Positions 53,627 through 62,941 of a stretch of DNA of 64,000 nt are shown here, piece by piece. The translations under genes and the position numbers were made by a program. Positions within the stretch are counted from its first letter, which is position 1; every line of letters begins with the position of its first letter. The stretch lies in the NCBI GenBank assembly GCA_041392805.1, contig JAWKLJ010000001.1:4030001-4094000 (forward strand), given 5' to 3'. The notes below the pieces were generated by a model. That model saw only the letters and a list, made by a program, of their open reading frames with translations. It had not been told where the DNA came from and ran no database searches. This DNA is from Saprospiraceae bacterium. GTDB taxonomy: Bacteria; Bacteroidota; Bacteroidia; Chitinophagales; Saprospiraceae.

Positions 53627-54241
53627 TTATTTACGACTTATTTTATAAGAGATATCCAAGTCATTGAGTACGGCATCAAGTACGGCATCGTTACCCGGTT
53701 CATAGCCTTGTTTAAGCCGATGGCCAAACATCCGGGCAGCTGTTCCCCAGTAAGAAGCATTAAAACCACCTCGAAGGTCTTTAATTAAATGGAACATGGA
53801 CTGGTCCAATTCCTTTTCGATCATCTTCATGAGGATCATGCCCTGGGTTTTGGTCAATTTTTTGAGTGGATCTGTAAATTCATCTTTCAATTCTTTATGC
53901 AACCTGCGGATATGTTTTTTGCGATCTTTATTTTTCATATCGTTGGTGACATATTCCATTTCGCGGAAGATTTTGATCGCTTCGACAGCATAAGGATAAA
54001 CAGAGAGGGCATACCTTCGATATTGTCGATACCGTTTTTGGTCATCTTCATTAGAAAAAGTTCTAGGAGAAGATATCGAAACACCTTCTAGGCTGGCCAT
54101 AATAAGTGTGTCTCCACACTCATCCAGGGTATAAGGGAAGTACTTCCCATTGACAAGGGTATATCCTTCATCTTGTGCCCAACTACTTGTTGCACCAAAT
54201 ATGACAAGCAACAACACAAATGAAACTTTCATAATTTTCAC
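53627..54241 (-). CDS. DUF4294 domain exported protein
   Basis: 204 aa with a signal peptide (VSFVLLLVIFGATSSWAQ). The mature part GKYFPYTLDECGDTLIMASLEGVSISSPRTFSNEDDQKRYRQYRRYALSVYPYAVEAIKIFREME and KTQGMILMKMIEKELDQSMFHLIKDLRGGFNASYWGTAARMFGHRLKQGYEP fit DUF4294, a small Bacteroidota family, mostly helical, of unknown function. A periplasmic location is likely. It is monocistronic and divergent from lpxK. Confidence 0.9.
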   Translation of the reverse strand: MKIMKVSFVLLLVIFGATSSWAQDEGYTLVNGKYFPYTLDECGDTLIMASLEGVSISSPRTFSNEDDQKRYRQYRRYALSVYPYAVEAIKIFREMEYVTNDMKNKDRKKHIRRLHKELKDEFTDPLKKLTKTQGMILMKMIEKELDQSMFHLIKDLRGGFNASYWGTAARMFGHRLKQGYEPGNDAVLDAVLNDLDISYKISRK

Positions 54242-54557
54242 ATTTTAATTAGATAACACACCCTTATATTCGAAAAAATTGCCAGAGAACCGAAAAAATC
54301 AGATAGCTGTCTAACATCCTTTTAAGCCTATCCCTAAATTTTCACACATAAAGTCTAAGGAATATAGCATATTTTTACAAATTTACTAAACCCTGTTGAT
54401 ACTAGGATGCTTTTTTTAAGCCCCGCGGGTGTGAGCGGCTATTTATTTTAACATTTCTCCTTATATCAACTCCTTATAAAACGATTGAAAGATGAAAATC
54501 GTTTTATAGCTGTCGTTAATTGTTTTAAAAGCCTAATGTTTTACATTTCTTAAGTAT
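54242..54557. other. Divergent promoter region before lpxK
   Basis: 316 bp, AT-rich, with a TTGCCAGAGAACC motif at 54279-54291 and a perfect 12-bp inverted repeat at 54475-54508. No gene. Confidence 0.5.
54475..54508. promoter_or_regulatory. Perfect 12-bp inverted repeat upstream of lpxK
   Basis: TATAAAACGATT (54475-54486) pairs with AATCGTTTTATA (54497-54508) around a 10-nt loop. It lies 49 nt before the lpxK ATG, without a T-run. A regulator binding site or an attenuator is possible. Confidence 0.45.
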
Positions 54558-55628
54558 ATGATGTCAAATCTTTTTATGAGAGTATTGCTAGCCCCATTTG
54601 CTCTTTTATATGGGGCAGGGGTGAGTTTGCGTGATTTGTTCTATCGGAAAGGTTTATTGAAAGGCATCACGTTTAATCTTCCTGTCATCTCCGTTGGAAA
54701 CTTATCTGTTGGTGGAGCGGGTAAAACGCCACACATTGAGTATCTGATTCGACTTCAGAAAGATTACCTCAACCTGGCCACCCTTAGTCGGGGCTATAGT
54801 CGAAAAACACGAGGCTTTATTGAGGTAGCCCCACATATGACAGCCGAAGAGGTTGGAGACGAGCCACTTCAGTTCAAGCGAAAATTTCCCGATTTATTGG
54901 TGACGGTAGCGGAGAGTCGGACTTTTGGCATTCCTAAAATTGTTCAAGACCATCCCGGCACACAGGTGGTTTTACTGGATGATGCCTTTCAGCATCGCTC
55001 TGTTAACCCTGGTTTAAACATCCTCCTAACCGAATATGATCGGCCTTTTACCCGGGATTATTTGCTTCCGGCTGGACGCCTTCGCGAGTGGCGTTCTGCC
55101 TATCAGCGAGCGGACATCATTATCGTTTCGAAATGTCCTGCTGTGATGACAAGCGAAGACAGGCAACGGTTGATCAACGAAATCCAACCGCTTCCACACC
55201 AAAGGGTCTATTTTTCCTATTATATATATGGTGAACCCTATTATATCTTTGACCCCTCAATCACGGTGGTTTTGGAACCAGATGTAGAAGTTTTGCTTAT
55301 TTGCGCCATAGCTCGAACGGATTACCTCGTCAGTTACTTGAACGAACAGGTAGGTAAAGTTCGTTTATTGGAATATGAGGACCATCATTACTTTAGCAAA
55401 TTCGATATATCCAATCTGAGGGGGTCTTATGATCGAATGAGTGATGTCGAAAAAGTAGTGGTATTAACCACCGAAAAAGATGCTATGCGCTTGGAATTAC
55501 ACCGCGCGTATTTGATTGAACACGAAGTACCTATCTTTGCTTTACCCGTTGAAGTGAGTTTTCATTTCGAGGAAGGAGAAGTGTTTGACCAGCAGGTAAA
55601 AGATTTTTTATTGAATTTTAAAGTATAA
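54558..55628 (+). CDS. lpxK: Tetraacyldisaccharide 4'-kinase LpxK
   Basis: 356 aa. It phosphorylates the 4' position of the lipid A precursor at the inner membrane, a late step of lipid A synthesis. The N-terminal membrane-binding helix (NLFMRVLLAPFALLYGAGVSLRD) precedes the Walker A loop SVGNLSVGGAGKTPH, with the catalytic lysine. LDDAFQHRSVNPGLNILLTEYDRPF and LLPAGRLREWRSAYQRADIIIVSK are also typical. It is followed after 9 bp by an acyltransferase gene, so both probably form an operon for envelope lipids. Confidence 0.95.
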   Translation: MMSNLFMRVLLAPFALLYGAGVSLRDLFYRKGLLKGITFNLPVISVGNLSVGGAGKTPHIEYLIRLQKDYLNLATLSRGYSRKTRGFIEVAPHMTAEEVGDEPLQFKRKFPDLLVTVAESRTFGIPKIVQDHPGTQVVLLDDAFQHRSVNPGLNILLTEYDRPFTRDYLLPAGRLREWRSAYQRADIIIVSKCPAVMTSEDRQRLINEIQPLPHQRVYFSYYIYGEPYYIFDPSITVVLEPDVEVLLICAIARTDYLVSYLNEQVGKVRLLEYEDHHYFSKFDISNLRGSYDRMSDVEKVVVLTTEKDAMRLELHRAYLIEHEVPIFALPVEVSFHFEEGEVFDQQVKDFLLNFKV

Positions 55629-55637
55629 TACAAGACT

Positions 55638-56933
55638 GTGAGTTCAGGCCCATTTATGTCATTGGTTTATTTGCTGCTGAAAGCATTGGTGAAGCTGATC
55701 CTTCGGCTTTTTTATCCCCAGACAACGGTAATTGGAGGAGAGCGACTGGACTTTAAGGGACCAGCGATCCTTATTAGTAATCATCCGAATACGCTGATGG
55801 ATCCGTTGCAAGTAGCTTCAAGGGTGCGCAAGCAGCTCTTTTTCCTGGCGAATGCTAGTTTGTTTAAATCCCCTTTTACAAATTGGCTATTTAATACCCT
55901 TTATTGTATCCCTATAAAACGAAAACAAGATGATGGGGGTAAAAAAGGGATAAGCAATGAAGATTCTTTTGCACGTTGTGATGAATTTTTAGGTGCTGGT
56001 GGGGTGTTGTATATCGCCCCTGAAGGAGGGAGTGAAATGGAGCGTAGACTTCGACCTTTTAAAACAGGAACTGCCCGAATCGCTATCAGTGCGGAACAAA
56101 AACAAGCCTTTCAACTGGGCTTAACGATTCTACCGGTCGGCCTGAATTACGATCGACCCAATCATTTTGGTACAAAATGCCTCGTGAAGGTCGGCGAGCC
56201 AGTGCGTGTAGCGGACTGGCAGTCCCGCTATGAGGCCGATCCTAACAAAACGATCAAAGCGCTAACAGAGCACCTGGAAGCACAAACCCGATCCCTGGTC
56301 ATAGATACTAAGGATGCAGCGCAGGAAACCTTACACCGGCAACTGGAGGAACTACTGCAAAATGAAAAGCCGTTACCTGTAGTGGAAGATTTCCGGAGGA
56401 GTCAGCAATTGGCGGAGGATTTAAAGGAATGGGCGGAAGCGCAGCCTTTGACATACAAAAAATTAGAGGATAGCACAAAAGCGTACCAGGTTTTACTTGG
56501 ACAGTCCAATATTACGGATATTGACGTGAAAAAAAATGCCAAAGGAAATGCCCTGAGCTGGTTCGGCTTGCTTCTTGGGTTTCCCTTTTTTCTTTATGGT
56601 GCTATCAATCACCTGTTTGCAGCGGGGATTCCTGCTTTAGTTGCCAGGAAAATAGATATTTACATTGGGTATCAAGCAACGGTTAAGGCGATGGCCGCAT
56701 TAGTCAGTTTTCCCTTGTTTTACTGGTTGCAATATAAGATGATGGCTTGGGGTTTGCCTGCACCAGCACCTTTAATCTATTTGTTAAGCCTGCCCATCAT
56801 GGGGTGGTTCGCCTGGCAATACTGGGGATATTGGAAAAGTATGAAAAAGCAATGGACTTTTGATCGACTAACACCTGAAACCAAAAGACAGTTGCTTGTA
56901 CACAGAGAATCCATATGCTCCCAACTAAGGTAG
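55638..56933 (+). CDS. 1-acyl-sn-glycerol-3-phosphate acyltransferase-like protein with C-terminal membrane part
   Basis: 431 aa. The acyltransferase block is ILISNHPNTLMDP (the His and Asp of the catalytic pair), then LFFLANASLFKSPFTNWLFNTLYCIPIKR and IAPEGGSEMERRLRPFKTGTARIA. The C-terminal ~120 residues hold two to three membrane segments (LSWFGLLLGFPFFLYGAINHLF and AMAALVSFPLFYWLQ). This is the long PlsC-type found in Bacteroidota. The enzyme acylates a lysophospholipid or glycerol phosphate. A GTG at 55638 is used here, and an ATG at 55656 is also possible. Confidence 0.9.
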   Translation: MSSGPFMSLVYLLLKALVKLILRLFYPQTTVIGGERLDFKGPAILISNHPNTLMDPLQVASRVRKQLFFLANASLFKSPFTNWLFNTLYCIPIKRKQDDGGKKGISNEDSFARCDEFLGAGGVLYIAPEGGSEMERRLRPFKTGTARIAISAEQKQAFQLGLTILPVGLNYDRPNHFGTKCLVKVGEPVRVADWQSRYEADPNKTIKALTEHLEAQTRSLVIDTKDAAQETLHRQLEELLQNEKPLPVVEDFRRSQQLAEDLKEWAEAQPLTYKKLEDSTKAYQVLLGQSNITDIDVKKNAKGNALSWFGLLLGFPFFLYGAINHLFAAGIPALVARKIDIYIGYQATVKAMAALVSFPLFYWLQYKMMAWGLPAPAPLIYLLSLPIMGWFAWQYWGYWKSMKKQWTFDRLTPETKRQLLVHRESICSQLR

Positions 56934-56994
56934 TTATCATTGATACCGCTTATCTCTAACATTTTTCTTATTATTGTGTAAGAAATCCAATACC

Positions 56995-58302
56995 ATGCGA
57001 TACATCACTTTAATCGTTTGCCTACTGATAGGCTCAGCTTTTACCGCTCCTGATCTACCTTTGGTCGATTCCAAACTCATAAAAGCGGATATTCCTTACC
57101 TCTTGGCATTTTACAAAAACATCCACCAACATCCCGAGATTTCTCTGGAGGAGAAGGAAACGTCCAAAACTTTGGCTAAAGAACTGCGCGGGTTAGGATT
57201 TGAGGTAACGGAGAATTTTGGTGGATATGGGGTGGTAGGGATTTTTAAAAACGGAGAAGGGCCAATGGTCTTGTACCGAACCGACATGGATGCCCTCCCG
57301 ATGGCCGAAAAAACGGACCTAGCCTATGCCAGTAAGCAGGTGATTGATTATAATGGACAGCAGACAGGTACCATGCATTCGTGTGGCCATGATATGCATA
57401 TGACCACCTGGCTTGGTACCGCCCGAACCCTGGTTAAGATGAAAGACCAATGGAAAGGAACCTTAATGCTGATCGGACAGCCAGCAGAAGAGATTGGCGC
57501 AGGAGCTAAATTGATGTTGGATGCTGGGTTGTATCAAAAATTTGGCGTGCCTGACTACGGGATGGGCCTGCATTCTAGTCCTACGATTCCTGCGGGTCAA
57601 GTTGGTTTTGGAAAAGGTTTCGTCATGGCTAATACAGAAAGCATAGATATCAAAGTATTCGGAATAGGAGCACATGGCGCATCACCGCATATGTCTATCG
57701 ATCCAGTCGTCATTGCGAGTATGATGGTAATGGAATTGCAAACCATTGTTAGCCGAAATTTAAAACCTATTGAGGCAGCCGTGGTGACCGTCGGCGCTAT
57801 TCAGGGCGGTATAAAGCACAATATCATACCCGATGAGGTCACCTTAAAGCTGACGGTAAGAACCTATACCCAAGAAGTGCGAAAAATGATCCATAAGCGA
57901 ATCAAAGAAATTGCACGTGGGGTGGCTATTGCGGCGGGCTTGTCTGATGATAAAATGCCTGAAGTGATTATTCCTGATGACTATACGCCCGCCAATTACA
58001 ATACTCCCGCATTGGTGGATAAAATGTGGTCCTCGGCAAGTAAAGCGATTGGCCAAGAAAATGTCGTGGAGGCTGAGCCACAAATGGTTGGAGAAGACTT
58101 TGCGCGTTACGGCCAGACGGAGGATAATGTTCCGACTGTTTTATTTTGGCTAGGAACGGTCCCTGAACAACGAATAGCTTCAGGTGATTTACCCGGGCTC
58201 CACTCCCCTTTTTATTATCCGGCACCTGAGCAAAGCATCGAGACAGGGGTAACGGTGGCAAGCCAGGTTTTGTTGGACATTTTTAATGGCGAGGGGCAAT
58301 AA
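56995..58302 (+). CDS. M20-family amidohydrolase (hippurate/IAA-amino-acid hydrolase type)
   Basis: 435 aa from the ATG at 56995, with a hydrophobic signal-like start (ITLIVCLLIGSAFTAP). The metal site is seen in HQHPEISLEEKET, YRTDMDALP, HSCGHDMHMTTWLG (Cys and two His), and QPAEEIGAGAKLMLDAGL (the Glu pair). GIGAHGASPHMSIDPV is the lid/dimerisation region, and GLHSPFYYP holds the last His. Homologues cleave amino-acid conjugates and N-acyl amides. The exported form suggests a periplasmic substrate. The upstream TTG start at 56974 is less likely. Confidence 0.93.
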   Translation: MRYITLIVCLLIGSAFTAPDLPLVDSKLIKADIPYLLAFYKNIHQHPEISLEEKETSKTLAKELRGLGFEVTENFGGYGVVGIFKNGEGPMVLYRTDMDALPMAEKTDLAYASKQVIDYNGQQTGTMHSCGHDMHMTTWLGTARTLVKMKDQWKGTLMLIGQPAEEIGAGAKLMLDAGLYQKFGVPDYGMGLHSSPTIPAGQVGFGKGFVMANTESIDIKVFGIGAHGASPHMSIDPVVIASMMVMELQTIVSRNLKPIEAAVVTVGAIQGGIKHNIIPDEVTLKLTVRTYTQEVRKMIHKRIKEIARGVAIAAGLSDDKMPEVIIPDDYTPANYNTPALVDKMWSSASKAIGQENVVEAEPQMVGEDFARYGQTEDNVPTVLFWLGTVPEQRIASGDLPGLHSPFYYPAPEQSIETGVTVASQVLLDIFNGEGQ

Positions 58303-58812
58303 TTAGAAGCTTACCCGATAACTGGTGCTTTGTTTAGTCAAGCGAGCGAATTGTTTTTCTTCTCCGTGGACGAGGCTAAGTACATTCGATTGGTCTGAAA
58401 AAAGCTCCATAAAAAAGTCAGCTTGAAAATGTATATTTTGCCATACCTCAGGGCAGGCAATTTGAAAGGTTAATAGGAAAACATCATTTTGCGACTCCCA
58501 TTTGGCCAAGGTAAAAATCGTGGCATGGCCATCAATTTCCAATTGCAGATGGCTGTAAAAATACTTTGCGACCAGTTTTTCATTGTTTTCAAATAATGTT
58601 TCCAAAGGTCCTGGAGTGAAGCGATCATCCGCATTCCGAATAGCGCTTTGCAGGTCATCGGAAAAAACTTTGATCGACATATTGGCTATCTTGCTATGTC
58701 CGGGGTGATATATTTGGATGGTCGCCAAGTGTAAGGCGTGAAGCGGCACCTCCTCAGCGGCAAGCGGCTGAAAAAATTGAATAACAAGCAGATATTGATA
58801 GAATAGATTCAT
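58303..58812 (-). CDS. DUF6702-like exported protein
   Basis: 169 aa. A short hydrophobic start (FYQYLLVIQFFQPLAAEEVP) is followed by LHATIQIYHPGHSKIANMSIKVFSDDLQSAIRN, the core of DUF6702 (strand-strand then an acidic helix), and a C-terminal beta-rich region ending TSYRVSF. The family is a Bacteroidota protein of unknown function, usually single-copy. It lies 9 bp downstream of the cupin gene on the same strand, so the two are probably cotranscribed. Confidence 0.75.
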   Translation of the reverse strand: MNLFYQYLLVIQFFQPLAAEEVPLHALHLATIQIYHPGHSKIANMSIKVFSDDLQSAIRNADDRFTPGPLETLFENNEKLVAKYFYSHLQLEIDGHATIFTLAKWESQNDVFLLTFQIACPEVWQNIHFQADFFMELFSDQSNVLSLVHGEEKQFARLTKQSTSYRVSF

Positions 58813-58821
58813 GCCTCAGGC

Positions 58822-59187
58822 TTATATTTCCTCCAATTTTTCTCTAGTCCGATCACTCCGAATAGCACCGGTGTTGACCGTTGAATCTGGCTCAAAAAGC
58901 ATGACCTGGACCTCCTCTTCTCCTTCCGTCCAAGGGCGATGCTCCACACCTCTTGGTACAATAATAAATTCTCCTGCTTGGATGACAACACTTTTATCGC
59001 GAAAATCCATGTGAAGCGTACCTGCAATCACCAGGAACATTTCATCCTCTTCCGCATGGCTATGCCAGATAAAATTGCCTTTTATTTTGACCAGCTTGAC
59101 ATGCTGTCCGTTGAGTGACCCAGCAATGCGAGGGTTCCAATGGTCAGAAAATTTGGAAAACTTTTCATTAATGTTTACGACTTCCAT
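58822..59187 (-). CDS. Small cupin-domain protein
   Basis: 121 aa from the ATG at 59187. One cupin barrel: KLVKIKGNFIWHSHAEEDEMFLVIAGTLHMDFRD carries the HxH...E metal motif, and GEFIIVPRGVEHRPWTEGEEEVQVMLFEP holds the second histidine. The residues would bind one divalent metal. Cupins of this size are often sugar-phosphate isomerases or small-molecule binding proteins, and the substrate here is unknown. The 112-bp hairpin repeat copy 2 lies directly upstream. Confidence 0.9.
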   Translation of the reverse strand: MEVVNINEKFSKFSDHWNPRIAGSLNGQHVKLVKIKGNFIWHSHAEEDEMFLVIAGTLHMDFRDKSVVIQAGEFIIVPRGVEHRPWTEGEEEVQVMLFEPDSTVNTGAIRSDRTREKLEEI

Positions 59188-59201
59188 CACTATGTTTTTT
59201 A

Positions 59202-59313
59202 GGTTCTCTGACAATTTCTGCGCTTTTGAGTCAAGGGAAAGCAAAAGAACTGCTGCCCCTTGGTCGCTTTAGCCTTTAGCTTTTCCTTGACCACAAAAAT
59301 TGTCAAAGAAGGT
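59202..59313. repeat. 112-bp hairpin repeat, copy 2
   Basis: Same length and same ends as 51490-51601 (GGTTCTCTGACAATTT at one end and AAATTGTCAAAGAAGGT at the other), with an inner stem GAGTCAAGGGAAAGC facing GCTTTTCCTTGACC. It lies between the cupin gene start and the S10 peptidase stop. Confidence 0.65.
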
Positions 59314-59322
59314 GTTTTTCTT

Positions 59323-60795
59323 TTAAGGAGTTGCGGATTGAATAAAAGACACCAAATCTTTTTTCATCTGTTTTAATGCAGGCAGGTGAATGTAGACCAT
59401 GTGACCAGCCTCGTAATAGGTCATAGTAATATTATCTTTGAGATTTCCCTTTAGGAACATATGATTCAGCACATAGGTTGTTGCAAAATAAGGCGTAGCT
59501 AAATCGTAATAACCATTGGCTATCCAGACTTTGAGATGCGTATTCTTGCTCATGGCGCTTCGCAAGGTTTCAGCCACATTGAGAAACCTGTTTTGAACAT
59601 TGGAATAATCCCAGGGCCGAGCTCTACCGGTTAATATCTCATAAGGTAAATCGCTTTCAAAATGCAGGTTTTGTCGGACATGATCATTAAAAACGGCGGT
59701 AAATGGACCGTAAATCACCCCGTTATAGCTAGGGTCATATTCATAACTTTCACCAGCTTCATCATAGTCATATCCTTTGAAACGACTATCTAATCGGCCG
59801 ACCGTTTGTTTTTCATCACGCAGGAGTTCTTTGTTAAAACGCCCAACGGTAAACCGTAAATTGGTTTGGTCGATGTATGTTTTGGACAATCCAGTATAAG
59901 CATGTAAGCGATCGATGACCCTTTGGCGTTCGGCTGTAGGCAAGAGATCCCCTTTCAATAAGGCAAGGGAATATTCATTTAAGGTAAAGGTCTCAACCTC
60001 TTCCAGGAATGTTTTAAGGTTGGTGTATTTAGAATCTACCTTTTTGTGAAACCAGGCAGTGGCAGCAAAGGAAGGCAAGCGTAGCAAAGGCGATAGATCA
60101 TTGCCATGGTAATCGCGAATCGTGCTAAAATCCAGGACTGCTGAGATAAGCATGATGCCATTAATGTATAAGCCATGCCGATCTTGCAAATAGCCCGAAA
60201 GCCCTGCCGCTCTGGTTGTACCGTAACTTTCACCAGATAGAAATTTGGGAGAACCCCATCTTTTATAACGAGTAGTGTATAAATAGATGAAATCGCCCAC
60301 CAACTCAAGGTCTTGCTGGTAACCAAGAAACTCTTTTTTGTCTACACCCTCAGCAGGCCGGGTATACCCCGTCATCATAGGATCTATAAAAACAAGATCC
60401 GTTTGGTCGAGCCAGGTATATGGATTATCTTCATATTGATAAGGAGGCGGTAAATCATTCCCGTCTTCCGCCAGTTTTACCTTTTTCGGACCTAGCCCAC
60501 CCATGTGCAGCCAAACACTAGAAGAGCCCGGTCCGCCATTAAAGGTATAAGTAATAGGCCGTCTATTTAGGTCTTTAACATTATCCTGTGTATAGGCAGT
60601 GAAAAAAACATTAGTTCTTAGCTTGCCATTTTCATCGCGCATATCCATGAAGCCGGTGGTGGCAGTATAGCTTAATAGTTTACCATCAATGGTAATGCTA
60701 TGTTTGGTTATAGCTAGAGCAGACTTGCCCGAATCAACTTGAGATTGAAGGTTAAAGGAGAGCAAACAAAATATTACGACTAGTGATTTTTTCAT
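59323..60795 (-). CDS. S10-family serine carboxypeptidase, exported
   Basis: 490 aa with a signal peptide (VVIFCLLSFNLQSQ). The oxyanion region NGGPGSSS lies at about residues 87-93. The nucleophile S190 is in SGESYGTTR. The C-terminal charge-relay residues are in WIANGYYDLATPYFAT (Asp) and EAGHMVYIH (His). This is the complete alpha/beta-hydrolase triad of S10 peptidases, which remove C-terminal residues at acidic pH. Bacteroidota have many exported S10 enzymes for peptide degradation. It has no operon partner. Confidence 0.93.
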   Translation of the reverse strand: MKKSLVVIFCLLSFNLQSQVDSGKSALAITKHSITIDGKLLSYTATTGFMDMRDENGKLRTNVFFTAYTQDNVKDLNRRPITYTFNGGPGSSSVWLHMGGLGPKKVKLAEDGNDLPPPYQYEDNPYTWLDQTDLVFIDPMMTGYTRPAEGVDKKEFLGYQQDLELVGDFIYLYTTRYKRWGSPKFLSGESYGTTRAAGLSGYLQDRHGLYINGIMLISAVLDFSTIRDYHGNDLSPLLRLPSFAATAWFHKKVDSKYTNLKTFLEEVETFTLNEYSLALLKGDLLPTAERQRVIDRLHAYTGLSKTYIDQTNLRFTVGRFNKELLRDEKQTVGRLDSRFKGYDYDEAGESYEYDPSYNGVIYGPFTAVFNDHVRQNLHFESDLPYEILTGRARPWDYSNVQNRFLNVAETLRSAMSKNTHLKVWIANGYYDLATPYFATTYVLNHMFLKGNLKDNITMTYYEAGHMVYIHLPALKQMKKDLVSFIQSATP

Positions 60796-60816
60796 ACCGG
60801 TTACTTTTTTATATAC

Positions 60817-61668
60817 TTAATTAGGTTGTTTCTTCAAACTAAAGGTCAGGGTCCTCAGGTGATCAAGTAGCGCCTGCCGGTCTTTTATGCCCGATAGTTC
60901 TTCAAAAGGAATGGGGTCTCCAATATCGAGGTATAATTGCCGCCCCATTTTATTTCGTACCTCGTGTAATAATAAGCTTAATCGCAAATTCATACTCAGG
61001 TGGCTAGCTATTTGGAAAAGTCGACTGTTTTGGCCATGTACATAAATGGGGATAACGGTGGCCTTGGTCTGTTGTATCATTTTTATCACAAACCGTTTCC
61101 ATTCTAGGTCTTCTGCTTTGCCCCAAAGTTTAGGAGAGGTGGCGACACCTCCAGCAGGGAAAATAGCAAGGGCCTCGCCTGCTTTTAGTCGCCGAAGGGT
61201 TTCATTACGGGTATTAATGTTGGTTTGAAGTGCCTCACGCGTCTCTCGGAAATCGATGGGTAAAAAGTAAGGCTGCAAAAGTTCTTCGGTGCAGAGTACA
61301 CCATTGACCAAGACACAGAAATTTGGCCTTACCCTGGAAGCTAAATAACCCAGTAATACCCCATCGACTACACCAAACGGATGATTAGAAACAAAAATAA
61401 TAGGGCCTTCTGCGGGAATTTTAGCCAGTTGATACGCATCATAATTGATAAAAAGTCTCAATTTGTGTAGCATCAGCTCCCATAACTCAAGGGAAGTCGG
61501 CTGCTGGGCTTTTATTTCACTATAAACCTTTTCTAGCTTTCGCCGTCCAGTAGCATGCTCAATTGCACCAATCAAAAGTCGTTTCACCCATGGATCGTCC
61601 ACTTCGGAATAGCTTAACCTCACCTTAGGTAATGACTGTTTAGCGGAAGCCCTCATTTTTGGATTCAT
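60817..61668 (-). CDS. Lysophospholipid acyltransferase (PlsC family)
   Basis: 283 aa from the ATG at 61668. The catalytic motif is in IIFVSNHPFGVVDGVLLGYLASRVRPNFCVLVNGVLC, with the His and Asp of the NHx4D pattern. Substrate-binding FRETREALQTNINTRNETLRRLKAGEALAIFPAGGVATSP and the block KATVIPIYVHGQNSRLFQIAS complete PlsC. It probably acylates a lyso-lipid or a lipid A-type acceptor at the membrane. An upstream in-frame start at 61725 is less likely. Confidence 0.93.
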   Translation of the reverse strand: MNPKMRASAKQSLPKVRLSYSEVDDPWVKRLLIGAIEHATGRRKLEKVYSEIKAQQPTSLELWELMLHKLRLFINYDAYQLAKIPAEGPIIFVSNHPFGVVDGVLLGYLASRVRPNFCVLVNGVLCTEELLQPYFLPIDFRETREALQTNINTRNETLRRLKAGEALAIFPAGGVATSPKLWGKAEDLEWKRFVIKMIQQTKATVIPIYVHGQNSRLFQIASHLSMNLRLSLLLHEVRNKMGRQLYLDIGDPIPFEELSGIKDRQALLDHLRTLTFSLKKQPN

Positions 61669-61815
61669 TTGAAAACTACAATCAAATAGGGTTCTATGAC
61701 AATTTTTGTAGCCAGAGAAAGTCAAATATAAACACTATTTCAAATCTACTGACAAGAATATTTTTGAAAATCCAGGAAATAGGCCCTATCTTTTCCTTAT
61801 AAAATACCCGACAAA

Positions 61816-62862
61816 ATGATCCATCTGGATGTAGTTACCTTTTTTGCCAGTTTGGGCACTATACATAGCTTATTTTTCAGCATTCTTCTTTGGTTCCGAC
61901 AAAAGAACCGGTTATCAAATCGATTATTAGCGGCCTTTTTCTTTGTCACCAGTATCCGAATAGCTAAGAATATTGTCGTTCATATCCGGGTGATGGACCC
62001 CCATTTTCCCATATCTAATGAGATGTGGCGCTTAGGGGTAAATGTTGGGTTAATTCACCAATTAGCCATTGGGCCTTTGTTTTTTTTGTATTTTAAATCT
62101 CTTTTGCAAAAAGAATTTAGCTTAAAACCTAGGCACTTATTACATTTCACACCCTATCTGGCTTTGCTTCCCTTCTCAGGTGTTTTAGCTTGGCCCTTTT
62201 GGAGTGATGGCGGATTATATGCCTCCTATGCACATATTCTAATTTACTATTTAATGGCTTTTACCTTATGGCGGAGAAGTAGACATGATAGGTCGAATGA
62301 AGAAATGATAAAAAAGATCAAATGGCTGCGACTGCTATTGCTACTAGCTGGAATACTCATGCTGATTTACTCTCCTGCCTTATTCAAATACACAGGTTAT
62401 ATTGGGGGTGCATTGCTTTATGCCTTAGGCGTTTATGTGATAAGTGTAGGATTGTTGAAGGACCAGCGTACACAGCAGAAAAGGAAATATGAGACCTCTG
62501 CATTGACTGATATAGCATCAAAAAAACTCCAAATTCGATTGTTGAATACGATGGAAGTAGAAAAAATATACCTCGATCCTGAATTGAGTTTAACCAAATT
62601 GGCAGAAAAATTGAATATTTCACCAACCTATTTGTCTCAAGTGATTAATCAACATTTTCAGACTTCCTATGCCGATTTTGTAAATACTTACCGCTTGCAA
62701 GAAGCCAAAAACAAGTTAGCCCAACCCCAAAATGCCATTTACAGCATTTCTAGCCTGGCTTTCGATAGCGGCTTCAATTCTTTATCGACCTTTAATACAC
62801 TCTTTAAAAAAGAGAATCAAATGACGCCATCTCAGTACCGCGCAAAATTCATGAAAGAATAG
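61816..62862 (+). CDS. AraC-family transcriptional regulator with N-terminal membrane domain
   Basis: 348 aa. Residues 1-220 contain about seven membrane segments (for example FFASLGTIHSLFFSILLWF, LLHFTPYLALLPFSGVLAWPFW and LLLLLAGILMLIYSPALFKY). This is followed by an AraC-type DNA-binding domain with two helix-turn-helices (LSLTKLAEKLNISPTYLSQVINQHFQTSYADFVNTYRLQEAKNKL and ISSLAFDSGFNSLSTFNTLFKKENQMTPSQYR). Such membrane-spanning AraC regulators are frequent in Bacteroidota. The signal and target genes are unknown, and the next gene is a secreted NTF2-like protein. Confidence 0.93.
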   Translation: MIHLDVVTFFASLGTIHSLFFSILLWFRQKNRLSNRLLAAFFFVTSIRIAKNIVVHIRVMDPHFPISNEMWRLGVNVGLIHQLAIGPLFFLYFKSLLQKEFSLKPRHLLHFTPYLALLPFSGVLAWPFWSDGGLYASYAHILIYYLMAFTLWRRSRHDRSNEEMIKKIKWLRLLLLLAGILMLIYSPALFKYTGYIGGALLYALGVYVISVGLLKDQRTQQKRKYETSALTDIASKKLQIRLLNTMEVEKIYLDPELSLTKLAEKLNISPTYLSQVINQHFQTSYADFVNTYRLQEAKNKLAQPQNAIYSISSLAFDSGFNSLSTFNTLFKKENQMTPSQYRAKFMKE

Positions 62863-62941
62863 ACCCTTTTGACTTTCAATATTGTAATCTTGATAGATTT
62901 AATGCTGGAATTAAGCCAAATTGCCCCAAAAAAAAACAACA

